Shown: one piece after another, positions 33,911 to 42,234 of the stretch
How the letters are laid out: every line of letters starts with the position of its first letter
Position numbering within the stretch: position 1 is the stretch's first letter
Source of the DNA: Bacillus sp. FJAT-26390
GTDB lineage: Bacteria; Bacillota; Bacilli; Paenibacillales; Paenibacillaceae
Direction of reading: 5' to 3'
Length of the DNA: 64,000 nucleotides
Assembly: GCF_001682865.1 (NCBI RefSeq)
Contig: NZ_MAQX01000001.1
Coordinates: 1,121,290 to 1,185,289 of the forward strand
Notes under the pieces: model-generated
Database searches by the model: none
The model's input: the letters and a program-made list of their open reading frames with translations, nothing else
Told to the model about the DNA's origin: nothing
Program-made: the position numbers and the translations under genes

Positions 33911-34915
33911 TTACCACGGAATATCTGCTAAGTTGTTCAAAATAGCGTCGATTTCCGTTAATTCCTCAGCGGATAACGGTGCGCTCTCAAGCGCCTTCAC
34001 GTTCTCTTCGATCTGGCTGACACGGCTAACTCCGATAAGCGCTGACGTTGCGCCGCCTTCGCGAAGAACCCAGTTCAACGCCATTTGGGACAAGGTTTGT
34101 CCCCGACTAGCCGCCAAAGCCTCAAGGCTGCGGAATTTTTGAACGCGTTCCGGAGTAATTGCCTCGGGCTTCATCGTGCTCGATGTCGCTTTAGACTCTG
34201 CTTCAATTTTATCTACATATTTATTGGTCAGTTGACCGCGTCCAAGCGGGCAATACGCGATTGAGCCAACGCCATTTTCATTCAATACATCCTGCAATCC
34301 ATCCTCCACCCACCGATTGAGCATCGAATAGCTCGGTTGATGAATTAGGCATGGCGTGCCAAGCTTCTTCAAAATTTTAACGGCTTCGCTGGTCTGCTCC
34401 ATACTGTAGTTGGATAAGCCGACGTATAGCGCTTTGCCTTGCCTTACTGCATGATCAAGCGCGCCCATCGTTTCTTCAAGCGGCGTTTCCGGATCTGGGC
34501 GATGCGAATAAAAAACATCCACATAATCAAGTCCCATTCGCGTCAAGCTGCGATCCAAGCTGGAAAGGAGATTTTTGCGGGAGCCCCACTCGCCGTATGG
34601 CCCTTCCCACATATAATAGCCGGCTTTTGTCGAGATCAGCAGCTCATCGCGGTATGGCACCAAATCTTTCTTGTAAACCGCTCCGAAAGTCTCTTCAGCA
34701 GAGCCGGCAGGCGGGCCGTAGTTGTTTGCTAGGTCAAAATGGGTAATACCAAGATCAAAAGCTTTCAAAATCATCGCGCGTGAATTTTCCAGCGGCTGAT
34801 TGCCGCCAAAGTTTTGCCAAAGGCCTAGCGAGATGGCTGGCAGCTTAATGCCGCTCTTGCCTGAACGGTTATACAACATATCGGAATATCTTTTTTCATC
34901 AGCAACGTATGGCAT
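33911..34915 (-). CDS. Aldo/keto reductase (YghZ/MgrA type)
   Basis: 334 residues, TIM barrel. LPAISLGLWQNFGG, ITHFDLANNYGPPAGSAEETFG (catalytic Asp, Tyr), LLISTKAGYYMW (catalytic Lys) and VDVFYSHRPDPETPLEETM (catalytic His) match the L-glyceraldehyde-3-phosphate and methylglyoxal reductase branch. A C-terminal ISxVSRVSQIEEN segment binds NADPH. Monocistronic; it is divergent from an AraC gene, which may regulate it. Confidence 0.9.
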   Translation of the reverse strand: MPYVADEKRYSDMLYNRSGKSGIKLPAISLGLWQNFGGNQPLENSRAMILKAFDLGITHFDLANNYGPPAGSAEETFGAVYKKDLVPYRDELLISTKAGYYMWEGPYGEWGSRKNLLSSLDRSLTRMGLDYVDVFYSHRPDPETPLEETMGALDHAVRQGKALYVGLSNYSMEQTSEAVKILKKLGTPCLIHQPSYSMLNRWVEDGLQDVLNENGVGSIAYCPLGRGQLTNKYVDKIEAESKATSSTMKPEAITPERVQKFRSLEALAASRGQTLSQMALNWVLREGGATSALIGVSRVSQIEENVKALESAPLSAEELTEIDAILNNLADIPW

Positions 34916-35100
34916 TGTTCGTATTCTCCTTTAACCAGTTAGGATGGATAAATCTCTTGCTGCATGCAATAATGAATGCTATTAAAGCTGAATGCTAACA
35001 AAGTATAGCTCAGCACCATTCATAATTGGAATGTCCACAAGCAAGGTTTATATGGCATAATGTAATATAAAAGAGCATGGAGATAAGGAGTGAGCATCCG

Positions 35101-35901
35101 ATGTGCGAGAGCTACGAACTCATCTATTATTATCACGGCAAACAATATTGCGAGCCAGGCTATACTTGGGGACCAGGGGTTAAGGATCATTATAAAATAT
35201 TGTTTATCCATGAAGGCAAAGGCAGCTATCATATCAATGGCAGCACCTATTCGCTAAAGAAAGGACAAGGCTTCATGGTATTTCCGAATACCATTTGCCA
35301 GATGAAAGCTGATGAGCATGAGCCTTGGGTATATTCGTGGATTGCCTTCCAAGGCAGCAGCGTCGATCCTCTGCTTTCGCAGGTGAATCTTAGCAAGACG
35401 AATCCTCATTTTCACTATGCGCCCGCCGCATGGTTTGACCCGTGGCTGGAACAGCTTACAGAAGCTCAGGCGCTTGAGCGAAATAGCGGTCTAATCGTGC
35501 ATAGCCTTTTGTTCCGCCTCCTATCCGAATGGGTCGACATGCTAACCGCACCAAACCAAATCGGATATTTGCCGAAAGCGAAGGAAGTATATGTGCGCAA
35601 AGCGATCGATTATATGAAAATGAACTATTACAGTAAAGTAAGCATTTCCGAGTTGGCAAGCATGATCGGTATCGACCGGATTTATTTGTCCTCCCTGTTC
35701 AAAGAGTCCCTTCAGCTTTCGCCGCAAATGTACTTATTGCATTACCGGATGGACAAAGCTTGCGATCTGATGAACAACCAACAGCTGTCAATCTCGGATA
35801 TTTCCCACTCGGTCGGGTATACCGATCCGCTGCTATTCTCGAAAATGTTCAAAAAAATTAAAGGCATATCTCCCTCCCATTACCGGAAAAAAATCGTCTA
35901 A
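35101..35901 (+). CDS. AraC family transcriptional regulator
   Basis: 266 residues from ATG 35101, which follows AAGGAGTG; an ATG 24 bases earlier lacks one. A cupin-like N-terminal domain (KILFIHEGKGSYHINGSTYSLKKGQGFMVFPNT) precedes the double HTH (SISELASMIGIDRIYLSSLFKESLQLSPQMYLLHYRM, then SISDISHSVGYTDPLLFSKMFKKIKGISPSHYR). Such proteins sense a sugar. The target is not evident; the divergent aldo/keto reductase is the nearest candidate. Confidence 0.87.
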   Translation: MCESYELIYYYHGKQYCEPGYTWGPGVKDHYKILFIHEGKGSYHINGSTYSLKKGQGFMVFPNTICQMKADEHEPWVYSWIAFQGSSVDPLLSQVNLSKTNPHFHYAPAAWFDPWLEQLTEAQALERNSGLIVHSLLFRLLSEWVDMLTAPNQIGYLPKAKEVYVRKAIDYMKMNYYSKVSISELASMIGIDRIYLSSLFKESLQLSPQMYLLHYRMDKACDLMNNQQLSISDISHSVGYTDPLLFSKMFKKIKGISPSHYRKKIV

Positions 35902-35906
35902 AACAA

Positions 35907-35935
35907 GAAAAAGCCTGCATGCGCAGGCTTCTTTA
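35907..35935. terminator. Bidirectional intrinsic terminator
   Basis: AAGCCTGC (35911-35918) and GCAGGCTT (35923-35930), with flanking A and T tracts, between the AraC and GNAT genes. Confidence 0.85.
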
Positions 35936-35946
35936 ACTATTTAATG

Positions 35947-36369
35947 TTATAAATCTTTAACCATCTTAACATGCGGAATATTCTCTTCCATAAAGACGGT
36001 CGACGCTATTTCATATCCTTGTTTCTCGTAAAAGGGAGCCGCCTGAACCTGTCCATGAAGCTTCGCTTTCGCTACCCCTTTTTCTCGGGCAATCGACTCC
36101 AGCGCCTCCATAATCGCTCTTCCAAGGCGGTGCTTGCGATGCGATGACAGCACGCAAATTCTTTCCAGCTTAGCCATATCATCCACGATCCGCACTCTGC
36201 CGGTACCAACCGGTTCATTCTCGAAATAAACGAGAACATGATCAGCGATATCTTCATATTCATCTAGTTCGACTTCCTCCGCTACTCCCTGTTCCTTCAC
36301 GAAGACCGCTTTTCGAATGCGGAACGCCTCTTCCAATTGCTCATCCGTCGTAATTCGTTTCGTTTCCAT
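35947..36369 (-). CDS. GNAT family N-acetyltransferase (YjcF/ElaA-like)
   Basis: 140 residues. RIRKAVFVKEQGVAEEVELDEYED is the typical start of the YjcF/ElaA group, ERICVLSSHRKHRLGRAIMEAL is motif A, and AAPFYEKQGYEIAST is motif B. An in-frame ATG at 36387 has no Shine-Dalgarno; the ATG at 36369 follows GGAAGGAAAGAGAG. Substrate unknown. Confidence 0.82.
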   Translation of the reverse strand: METKRITTDEQLEEAFRIRKAVFVKEQGVAEEVELDEYEDIADHVLVYFENEPVGTGRVRIVDDMAKLERICVLSSHRKHRLGRAIMEALESIAREKGVAKAKLHGQVQAAPFYEKQGYEIASTVFMEENIPHVKMVKDL

Positions 36370-36647
36370 CTCTCTCTTTCCTTCCATTGCGTAATCTCTA
36401 TTTCACAGCAACTAAACAGGCCATATCTTTTATTATAATGCTATTTCGCAATTTAGCAAAAGCTAACCGATTTCATCTTGGTTTATTGACGAATGACGAT
36501 CATAAATTCAAAAAATATTTCTCTAGACAAAAAAGCAGCTCATATGCTACTTTTATTTACATCAAGCAACAATTAACAAAAGAAAGAAAAAATATAATAT
36601 TTTATGTTATTTTCAAGGCGGCTATAAAGCGGCTTAGCAAAGCCTCT

Positions 36648-36676
36648 ATTCTACTTCACTAAAGTAGAATTTTTCA
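36648..36676 (+). terminator. Intrinsic terminator-like hairpin
   Basis: ATTCTACTT (36648-36656) and AAGTAGAAT (36662-36670), followed by TTTT. No gene that it would end is recognised on the plus strand; it may insulate the chitosanase promoter. Confidence 0.6.
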
Positions 36677-36705
36677 CAATTAAAAGTTTAAGCGCTATAA
36701 CTTAT

Positions 36706-36722
36706 AGGGAGGTGATCAGCCG
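36706..36722 (+). promoter_or_regulatory. Isolated extended Shine-Dalgarno (STAB-SD-like element)
   Basis: AGGGAGGTGATCAGCCG is complementary to the 3' end of 16S rRNA over ~10 bases (GGAGGTGATC), yet no ATG, GTG or TTG sits at initiation distance. It lies ~110 bases upstream of the chitosanase ATG, which has its own GAGGAGG site. Such stand-alone sites stabilise cry3A mRNA in Bacillus thuringiensis; the same role here is inferred. Confidence 0.5.
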
Positions 36723-36827
36723 ATAAGACAAGAAGCTTTTAGCACACTCGTAAGAGCATCAGAGGTTTTACGAACAGACTGAGCTTCGATCGCAACAAAC
36801 AACATTATTGAGGAGGAATTAATTTAA

Positions 36828-37721
36828 ATGGAAACGATTACAAAAAGAAGCAAGAGTAAATGGTTGCTTATTACTTGTCTTAGCTTTGCGCTTGTTCTCT
36901 CTTTAACATCCGCTGCGCTTCAATCAAAGGTTTCTGCGGGTCCTAGCCATGACGCTAAGTTCTCCCCTTCGACGCTTCAATTTCTAAAGTCGAATACGGG
37001 ACTAGACGGCGAGCAATGGGATAACATTATGAAGCTCGTAAATAAACCAGAGCAAGATTCACCTAATTGGACCAACTTTTATGGCTATTGCGAAAATATT
37101 AATGATAACCGCGGGTATACGATCGGTATATTCGGCGCTACAACGGGCGGTTCAAATGACACATACCCAGACGGCCCCGAGCTTTTCAAGCAATACGATG
37201 CCATTAGCGGAGCTAGCAACCCTTCAACCATCGGGGGCTTAACGCGTATCGGGGCGAAAGGGTCTATGAATGGCCGTATTCTAACGATTACGGAAAGCGC
37301 AAGCTCCTTCTGCAAGAAAGTTAACGGACAACAAAACAATGCTAAATGGAGAGAAGCGATGTGGCGTACGTTCTACAACGTATACATCAGTTACAGCGTG
37401 CAGCAAGCGAAGCAGCGTGGTTTCAGCTCCGCGTTGACCATTGGCTCATTTGTTGACACGGCCCTGAATCACGGAGCAACAGGCGGCTCAAACACGCTGC
37501 AAGGCCTCCTCTCGCGTTCAGGCAGCAGCACGAACGAAAAGACATTCATGAACAATTTCCACGCCAAACGCACTTTAATTGTTAACACGAACCATTACAA
37601 CCAAGCGCCAAACGGTACGAATCGTGTCAAGCAATGGAATGATCTATTGAATCAAGGATACACTTCGCTCAAAAATGCCGATGCTGCAGTTGCTAAAGCT
37701 ACTAGCTGGACCATGAAATAA
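36828..37721 (+). CDS. Secreted chitosanase, glycoside hydrolase family 46
   Basis: Hydrolyses beta-1,4 bonds of chitosan outside the cell. 297 residues. A Sec signal peptide (KWLLITCLSFALVLSLTSAA, cleavage after KVSA) is followed by the GH46 domain. NFYGYCENINDNRGYTIGIF carries the catalytic Glu and the conserved NDNRGYT, TYPDGPELFKQYD the following acidic residue region, and AMWRTFYNVYISYSVQQAKQ and ALNHGATGG the substrate-binding helices. It has its own Shine-Dalgarno GAGGAGG 11 bases before the ATG and its own terminator. A long leader precedes it. Confidence 0.9.
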   Translation: METITKRSKSKWLLITCLSFALVLSLTSAALQSKVSAGPSHDAKFSPSTLQFLKSNTGLDGEQWDNIMKLVNKPEQDSPNWTNFYGYCENINDNRGYTIGIFGATTGGSNDTYPDGPELFKQYDAISGASNPSTIGGLTRIGAKGSMNGRILTITESASSFCKKVNGQQNNAKWREAMWRTFYNVYISYSVQQAKQRGFSSALTIGSFVDTALNHGATGGSNTLQGLLSRSGSSTNEKTFMNNFHAKRTLIVNTNHYNQAPNGTNRVKQWNDLLNQGYTSLKNADAAVAKATSWTMK

Positions 37722-37740
37722 ATGATTACCATATAAGATC

Positions 37741-37797
37741 AGCCATAGGCTTTATTTCTGGGGCATGACTCCGAATGAAGCCTATGGCTTTGGTTAT
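37741..37797 (+). terminator. Intrinsic terminator of the chitosanase gene
   Basis: AGCCATAGGCTT (37741-37752) pairs with AAGCCTATGGCT (37778-37789), followed by TTGGTTATTGTT. Confidence 0.75.
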
Positions 37798-37811
37798 TGT
37801 TCCCGCCGCTT

Positions 37812-38891
37812 TCATCGATTCACGATCGGCAGCTTAATCCAAAAGATATACCTGCCTGCGTCATGAATAACGCCTATTGTGCCATTATTCATCTCTACGA
37901 TTTGTTTGGCAATGGTTAATCCGAGCCCTGCTCCGGCAGGCAGAGAACGTTGGTCAGTCTCCTTCAACTCCAGCTTGAAAAACCGTTCAAACAGCCTCGC
38001 CTCCTCCTCCGGCGTAATGGCGCTCCCTTCGTTTTCAAACGTTATTTTGACATGACTTTCTTCTGCGAACAAACCAATTCTGATTTCGCCAGGCGACCTT
38101 GAATACTTCAAAGCGTTTATTAATAAATTATCGAACGCTCGAACCATTTTCTCGACGTCTATATTGACCAAGAACGGTTTCGTAAACAAGTTTTTTTCAA
38201 TCGAAATACGATGCTCGCCTGCAACGGGTTCAAATTCGCTTATCATTTGGGCTAGAAGCTTATTGATTTCAATCGTTTCTAAGAATAGTTGAATATCGCC
38301 CCCGGTCAGGCGGGTATATTCGAATAAATCATCAATGAGCTTTTTTAGCTGCTGCGTTTTGTGATAGGCATTGCCGATAAACCGCTCTTGCTCTTGCTCA
38401 TCTTGAACCGCATGTGATTTCAATAGATCCAAATAGCCGATCACGCTCGTTAATGGCGTTCTCAAATCATGCGAGACATGTGTAATCAGCTCCATTTTTG
38501 ACTTTTCCAGCTGCCGCTCGCGCTCAAGCTGCCTTTGCAGCTGTTCCGCCATATAATTTATATTTTGGGCAACGCTGCCGAGCTGATCCTGCCTCGTCAA
38601 AGGCAAACGGAATTCTAGATTTCCGCCTGCAATTTGGTTTAAACCATCTGTAATTTCTTTAAAATAGGTTACGATTCGGCGTGTGAACAAAAAAAACAAA
38701 CCGAAAAACATGCCAAAAAAAATAGGCAGCGATACATAATTGCTAAAAACGAACCCGAACTGATAGCGCGTAAGAGTATCCATGCCCAAATACAGGAGGA
38801 CGGCCAAGACAAAGCTGACGACAGGCACCCACAGCATGACGCCGCGTATGCTTCGGATTCCGCTGGATGAGCTCTTCGTATTATTTTTCAA
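37812..38891 (-). CDS. Sensor histidine kinase (VanS-like)
   Basis: 359 residues. Two membrane helices (VMLWVPVVSFVLAVLLYL and LPIFFGMFFGLFFLF) enclose a very short loop. A HAMP linker (YFKEITDGLNQIAGGNLEF), HisKA with HVSHDLRTPLTSVIGYLDLLK (phospho-acceptor His) and HATPase (NLLINALKYS, GAGLGLTIAKQIVEM) follow. The TTG at 38891 behind GGGGAGTGG is chosen because the longer frame to 39098 runs antisense-like through the response regulator. The gene overlaps the regulator gene by 11 bases. The short sensor loop is typical of VanS-like kinases that detect cell-wall signals. Confidence 0.88.
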   Translation of the reverse strand: MKNNTKSSSSGIRSIRGVMLWVPVVSFVLAVLLYLGMDTLTRYQFGFVFSNYVSLPIFFGMFFGLFFLFTRRIVTYFKEITDGLNQIAGGNLEFRLPLTRQDQLGSVAQNINYMAEQLQRQLERERQLEKSKMELITHVSHDLRTPLTSVIGYLDLLKSHAVQDEQEQERFIGNAYHKTQQLKKLIDDLFEYTRLTGGDIQLFLETIEINKLLAQMISEFEPVAGEHRISIEKNLFTKPFLVNIDVEKMVRAFDNLLINALKYSRSPGEIRIGLFAEESHVKITFENEGSAITPEEEARLFERFFKLELKETDQRSLPAGAGLGLTIAKQIVEMNNGTIGVIHDAGRYIFWIKLPIVNR

Positions 38892-39573
38892 TTTTATAGC
38901 CCACTCCCCAAACCGTCTTAATATAGCGTGGTAACCGGGGGTTCGCTTCGATTTTCTCACGAATGTTGCGGATATGAACCATGACCGTATTATCCGAGTA
39001 GAAGGCCGATTGGTCCTTCCATACCTTCTGGTAAATGCTGTCGATATTAAATACCGCTCCACGATGAGAGGCAAGCAGCAGCAGGATTGAAAATTCAATC
39101 GGCGTTAATGCGACGTTTTGGCCGCGCACGCTAACTAAATGCTGATCCTTGTAGATGATCAAATCATCTATGATGATTTCACTTGTAGCGGATGCGGCTT
39201 GATTGGCGGCATTTCGCCTTCGCAGCTGAGCTTTGACACGCGCAAGCAGCTCTAGCGGATTAAACGGCTTTGTCATATAATCGTCCGCCCCCGTGGAAAG
39301 GCCGGTTATCTTATCAATATCCTCACCCTTTGCGGAGAGCATAATGATCGGAATTTCAAACGTCTCCCTAATTTTAAGGCATGCCATAATTCCGTCCTGT
39401 CTTGGCATCATAATATCCAAAATAATAAGATCAATCGGTTCGCGCTCCATCGCTTCAATCGCCTGCAGTCCATCTTCCGCTTCAATGACGCGATAGCCTT
39501 CATTTCTTAAATAAATATGAAGGACATCCCTTATTTCCTGATCATCATCCACAACCAGTACGCTGAAGCCCAC
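38881..39573 (-). CDS. Response regulator, OmpR family (VanR-like)
   Basis: 230 residues from the chosen GTG. The receiver has LVVDDDQE, phospho-Asp in LIILDIMMPRQDG, IIMLSAKGEDIDKITGLSTGADDYMTKPF (Lys). The winged HTH is ALTPIEFSILLLLASHRGAVF, then NTVMVHIRNIREKIEANP, RYIKTVWGVGYK. The receiver text is nearest to VanR-type regulators. A longer frame to 39633 would overlap the methyltransferase end; GTG 39573, 6 bases after GGAAGGTG, fits family length better. It may control the methyltransferase and possibly the van-like operon. Confidence 0.9.
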   Translation of the reverse strand: MGFSVLVVDDDQEIRDVLHIYLRNEGYRVIEAEDGLQAIEAMEREPIDLIILDIMMPRQDGIMACLKIRETFEIPIIMLSAKGEDIDKITGLSTGADDYMTKPFNPLELLARVKAQLRRRNAANQAASATSEIIIDDLIIYKDQHLVSVRGQNVALTPIEFSILLLLASHRGAVFNIDSIYQKVWKDQSAFYSDNTVMVHIRNIREKIEANPRLPRYIKTVWGVGYKIEK

Positions 39574-39599
39574 CCCGTTCACCTTCCGATCATAATTTG

Positions 39600-40187
39600 T
39601 TATCTCGCTTTGCGCGGAGCGTTTTTCCGGCATACGTAAACAAATGCAGGAGGAACATTCAGCGGCACAAACTTCATTTCTTCAATCGTAAAATGTTTAC
39701 TCAATTGCTTCTTCATTTGCATGGAATACTGGTAGGCGATAAATAAGCCATCATCCTTTAACGAGAATTCGATTTGTTCAATCAGCTCATCTCTGAACGC
39801 TTGCTGGAAATTAAAAAAGGGCAGCCCACTTATTATGCAATCCAGTTTATCGATTCCTTCTTCGCTTAGAGCGGTAGATAGACTCTCCGCATTATCATAA
39901 CATTGAAATTCTGGATAATGATGCTTTAATCCGCTAAGCATTTGGGGATCAGTTTCAAACAATAAACATTTCGTATTTTTTCTTGCGGCTTCCCTTATAT
40001 GCCTCGTGATCGCACCCGTTCCAGCCCCTAACTCCGCTGCGCTTTTCACCTCATGCCAAGGTACATACGAGACCATTGCTTTGGCTAAATATTTGGAGCT
40101 TGGCGTTACGCTGCCGATCTCGCCCGGTTTGTATAAGAATTTATACAAAAACATCCATTTTTCCTGCATCGCATTTATCATTTTCAT
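39600..40187 (-). CDS. SAM-dependent methyltransferase, phospholipid N-methyltransferase/KsgA-like
   Basis: 195 residues. GSVTPSSKYLAKAMV is the opening typical of the PmtA/rRNA-dimethylase group, AAELGAGTGAITRHI the SAM motif I, LFETDP motif II, and IISGLPFFNF motif IV (compare NLPY). KsgA-like rRNA methylases are larger; the size and SGLPFF point to a phospholipid-type enzyme. It is the first gene in an operon with the VanR/VanS-like pair, so it may modify the envelope in response to stress. The C-terminal end is basic. Confidence 0.75.
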   Translation of the reverse strand: MKMINAMQEKWMFLYKFLYKPGEIGSVTPSSKYLAKAMVSYVPWHEVKSAAELGAGTGAITRHIREAARKNTKCLLFETDPQMLSGLKHHYPEFQCYDNAESLSTALSEEGIDKLDCIISGLPFFNFQQAFRDELIEQIEFSLKDDGLFIAYQYSMQMKKQLSKHFTIEEMKFVPLNVPPAFVYVCRKNAPRKAR

Positions 40188-40382
40188 AGCTTTGTCACCC
40201 TCCCTCGCTTCTTGCCCTTAATGCTAACAAGAAATTATTCAGATAAAACAAGGGGAAAAATGAATTAATTCTGAAGATGACTAATGAGAGGAGTGATTCG
40301 CCAAAAGCGAACCGTTTTTTTCCGCCAATGAAGTGATAAGCTATACCTATGTAACCCATTATAAAACAAGGCGGGATGAATC

Positions 40383-41222
40383 TTGTCATATCTATCTATC
40401 AGCACATGGAGCTTGCACCGCAACCTCGGACCACTCCGGTGGACCGCATGGGATGAGAAAACGAGCACTCCTATTACCAATGAACAGGAACAGCCGCAGG
40501 TTATAACGCTCCTTGAACTTCCAGGGGAAGCCGCTGCTAGAGGGTATCAAGCCATCGAGGTTTGCCATTTTCATTTCCCTTCGACGGAGCCTGCTTATCT
40601 CGAGCATCTGCGAAACGCTTTTAACGCGGCCGGCATTAAATTCGATACGCTCCTTCTCGATTACGGCGATTTGACAACAACGGATGCGACGAGAAAATCA
40701 GCCGATCTCTTGCTCATCCGTCACTGGATCGATACGGCTTCCCTCTCCGGGGCCAAGCAAATTCGCATCGTTGCGGGCGAAGCACAGCCTACTGATGAAG
40801 AAGCGCTTCAAGCGTCCGCAGATTCTTTAGCCGAGCTGGCGCAATACGCTGTCTCCAAAGGCGTGCGTGTCATTACCGAAAATTTTAAAGCGCTCACCTC
40901 GACAGCGGACAGCAGCCTCAAGCTGCTTGCACAAGCAGGCGAGCATGTAGGATTCATTACCGATTTTGGCAACTATCATGGCGAAGGCAAATTAGCGGAG
41001 ATTGGTGCGACTGCCCCGCTGAGCGTCTCCGTTCATGTCAAGCCTACCTATGATCCTGATGGTTTTCCAGATACAGATGAGCTCATCACTTATTTAAATC
41101 AGGTCCAAGAGGTTGGCTATAACGGTGCTTACGTTCTCATTTATGACGGTCCTGGAGACATGTGGGAAGGACTTAACCGAGTAAAAACGATTGTCGAGCC
41201 CTTCATATTGACAGCACGCTAG
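40383..41222 (+). CDS. Sugar phosphate isomerase/epimerase-like TIM barrel
   Basis: 279 residues, AP-endonuclease-2-type TIM barrel. SISTWSLHR opens strand one; AAARGYQAIEVCHFHFP, KFDTLLLDYGDLT, AKQIRIVAGEAQP, RVITENFKALTST (metal-binding Glu) and GFITDFGNYHGEGK (Asp, His) follow the barrel strands. VHVKPTYDPDG carries a further metal ligand. TTG start 7 bases after AAGGCGGGA. Substrate unknown; inositol and xylose catabolic relatives exist. Separate from the iron gene downstream by a Fur-boxed promoter. Confidence 0.82.
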   Translation: MSYLSISTWSLHRNLGPLRWTAWDEKTSTPITNEQEQPQVITLLELPGEAAARGYQAIEVCHFHFPSTEPAYLEHLRNAFNAAGIKFDTLLLDYGDLTTTDATRKSADLLLIRHWIDTASLSGAKQIRIVAGEAQPTDEEALQASADSLAELAQYAVSKGVRVITENFKALTSTADSSLKLLAQAGEHVGFITDFGNYHGEGKLAEIGATAPLSVSVHVKPTYDPDGFPDTDELITYLNQVQEVGYNGAYVLIYDGPGDMWEGLNRVKTIVEPFILTAR

Positions 41223-41249
41223 CCCCCTCCTATACTTATAGAGTTGATT

Positions 41250-41268
41250 AAAAATGATAATCGTTATC
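41250..41268. promoter_or_regulatory. Fur box
   Basis: Matches 16 of 19 positions of the Fur consensus, with core TGATAATCGTTATC at 41255-41268. It lies ~60 bases upstream of the fhuF-like start. Confidence 0.75.
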
Positions 41269-41326
41269 GTTGCTTCATATCATACGCTATAAGTATTTTT
41301 AATGTTTATCAAAAAGGGGTGCGCGT

Positions 41327-42127
41327 ATGTCACACGAAATGGATTTTACGCTTGTCGAAACCTATTTTCATATTTCTCCAAACGGAGCAGCAGAGCCCGT
41401 GCTAGAGCTGCCTGCAACCGATTTTCTTAACCGGGAAATTGCGTACGATACGTTGTTAAAAGCGGGTGAAATGGTTCAAGCAACGGGCATTCAATTGCCA
41501 GCTTCGTTCGTGGGCATGTCCTTCTTCAATCTTGGCATTACGAATTTGTTCTTTGCCGCGCAGTATAACCGGTATTTGGATTTATCGCTACATAACTTAA
41601 CCTATCAGCTGGAATCGCATCATGATCATGCGCATCTTGGCTTTAAAATCAATGAGCTGCGCTGGAGCGATGTTCCTCTCGAGGAGCAGGAGCGCAAAAC
41701 CTTTCTAAGCCAAGCTTTCGCTTCCTCTTTTCGTAATGAAATTAATGAAATCGTCGAAGCGGTTGCCTTGAGCGCAGATGTAAAATCAGCGATGATATGG
41801 AATCAGGTTGGCGGTCAAATTCATGCCGTGCGGGACTATGTGTTCGGAAATATGAAAGATGAATCGCTGCTGGCAAGCTTTCAGCGTGATCTCGACATCC
41901 TCATCGGTCTTCCCGCAGAGGTGTTTAACCGTAAACGGAACCCGTTTGTTCATAAACCGCGTTATATTGAAAACCCATGGTCACCGCCGGACGGAAAGCT
42001 GCTTATCCGCTCTTCCTGCTGCATGTATGATTGCCGCGTTGATGGCGAGAAATGTTATTCTTGCCCGCGCTTGCTTCCCGAGGAACGGGAGGAAAGACGC
42101 AAGCTGGTTCTTGCAGCTGCCCAATAA
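41327..42127 (+). CDS. FhuF-like ferric siderophore reductase
   Basis: 266 residues. The C-terminus holds SSCCMYDCRVDGEKCYSCPR, the CC-x10-C-x2-C-type [2Fe-2S] binding pattern of FhuF (with one additional Cys). The rest of the domain reads NLGITNLFFAAQYNRYLDLS and RNPFVHKPRYIE. The family reduces siderophore-bound Fe(III) in the cytosol. An AAAAGGGGTG Shine-Dalgarno precedes the ATG, and the Fur box upstream predicts induction by low iron. Confidence 0.85.
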   Translation: MSHEMDFTLVETYFHISPNGAAEPVLELPATDFLNREIAYDTLLKAGEMVQATGIQLPASFVGMSFFNLGITNLFFAAQYNRYLDLSLHNLTYQLESHHDHAHLGFKINELRWSDVPLEEQERKTFLSQAFASSFRNEINEIVEAVALSADVKSAMIWNQVGGQIHAVRDYVFGNMKDESLLASFQRDLDILIGLPAEVFNRKRNPFVHKPRYIENPWSPPDGKLLIRSSCCMYDCRVDGEKCYSCPRLLPEEREERRKLVLAAAQ

Positions 42128-42130
42128 ACA

Positions 42131-42179
42131 AAAAAAAGAAGTTGACAATACCTTACGGTATTTGTCAACTTCTTTTTTT
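42131..42179. terminator. Bidirectional intrinsic terminator
   Basis: The stem AAGAAGTTGACAA/TTGTCAACTT with TACC/GGTA above it, flanked by long A and T tracts. Confidence 0.92.
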
Positions 42180-42206
42180 ACATGCAAATCATTATTTATC
42201 CCATAT

Positions 42207-42234
42207 TGTTAACATAATTATTATTACGTTATCT
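42207..42234. repeat. dif-like 28-bp site, copy 1
   Basis: Arms TGTTAACATAA and TTACGTTATCT flank a 6-base centre TTATTA, the 11-6-11 layout of Xer dif sites. The left arm agrees at 9 of 11 positions with the reverse complement of the E. coli XerD arm. It is identical at 24 of 28 positions to the site at 63639. It overlaps the last codons of the recombinase gene. Confidence 0.5.

Larger units (their letters stand above)
36370..36827. other. 458-base leader and spacer upstream of the chitosanase gene
   Basis: AT-rich, with no convincing gene. A frame of 91 codons (36387-36662, plus strand) has no Shine-Dalgarno, biased AT-driven composition, and ends inside the hairpin at 36648. The right half (36677-36827) is probably the untranslated leader of the chitosanase gene, with the isolated GGGAGGTGATC element and a TCGTAA/TTACGA inverted repeat at ~36748-36772. 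Confidence 0.5.

Noticed and set aside
36387-36662. 91-codon plus-strand ORF upstream of the chitosanase
   Set aside because: No Shine-Dalgarno, AT-driven composition, and it ends inside a terminator-like hairpin.
37812-39098. Longer 428-codon version of the VanS-like kinase
   Set aside because: The extra N-terminus overlaps the response regulator in another frame and is Cys/Arg-rich; a TTG with a Shine-Dalgarno at 38891 is better.
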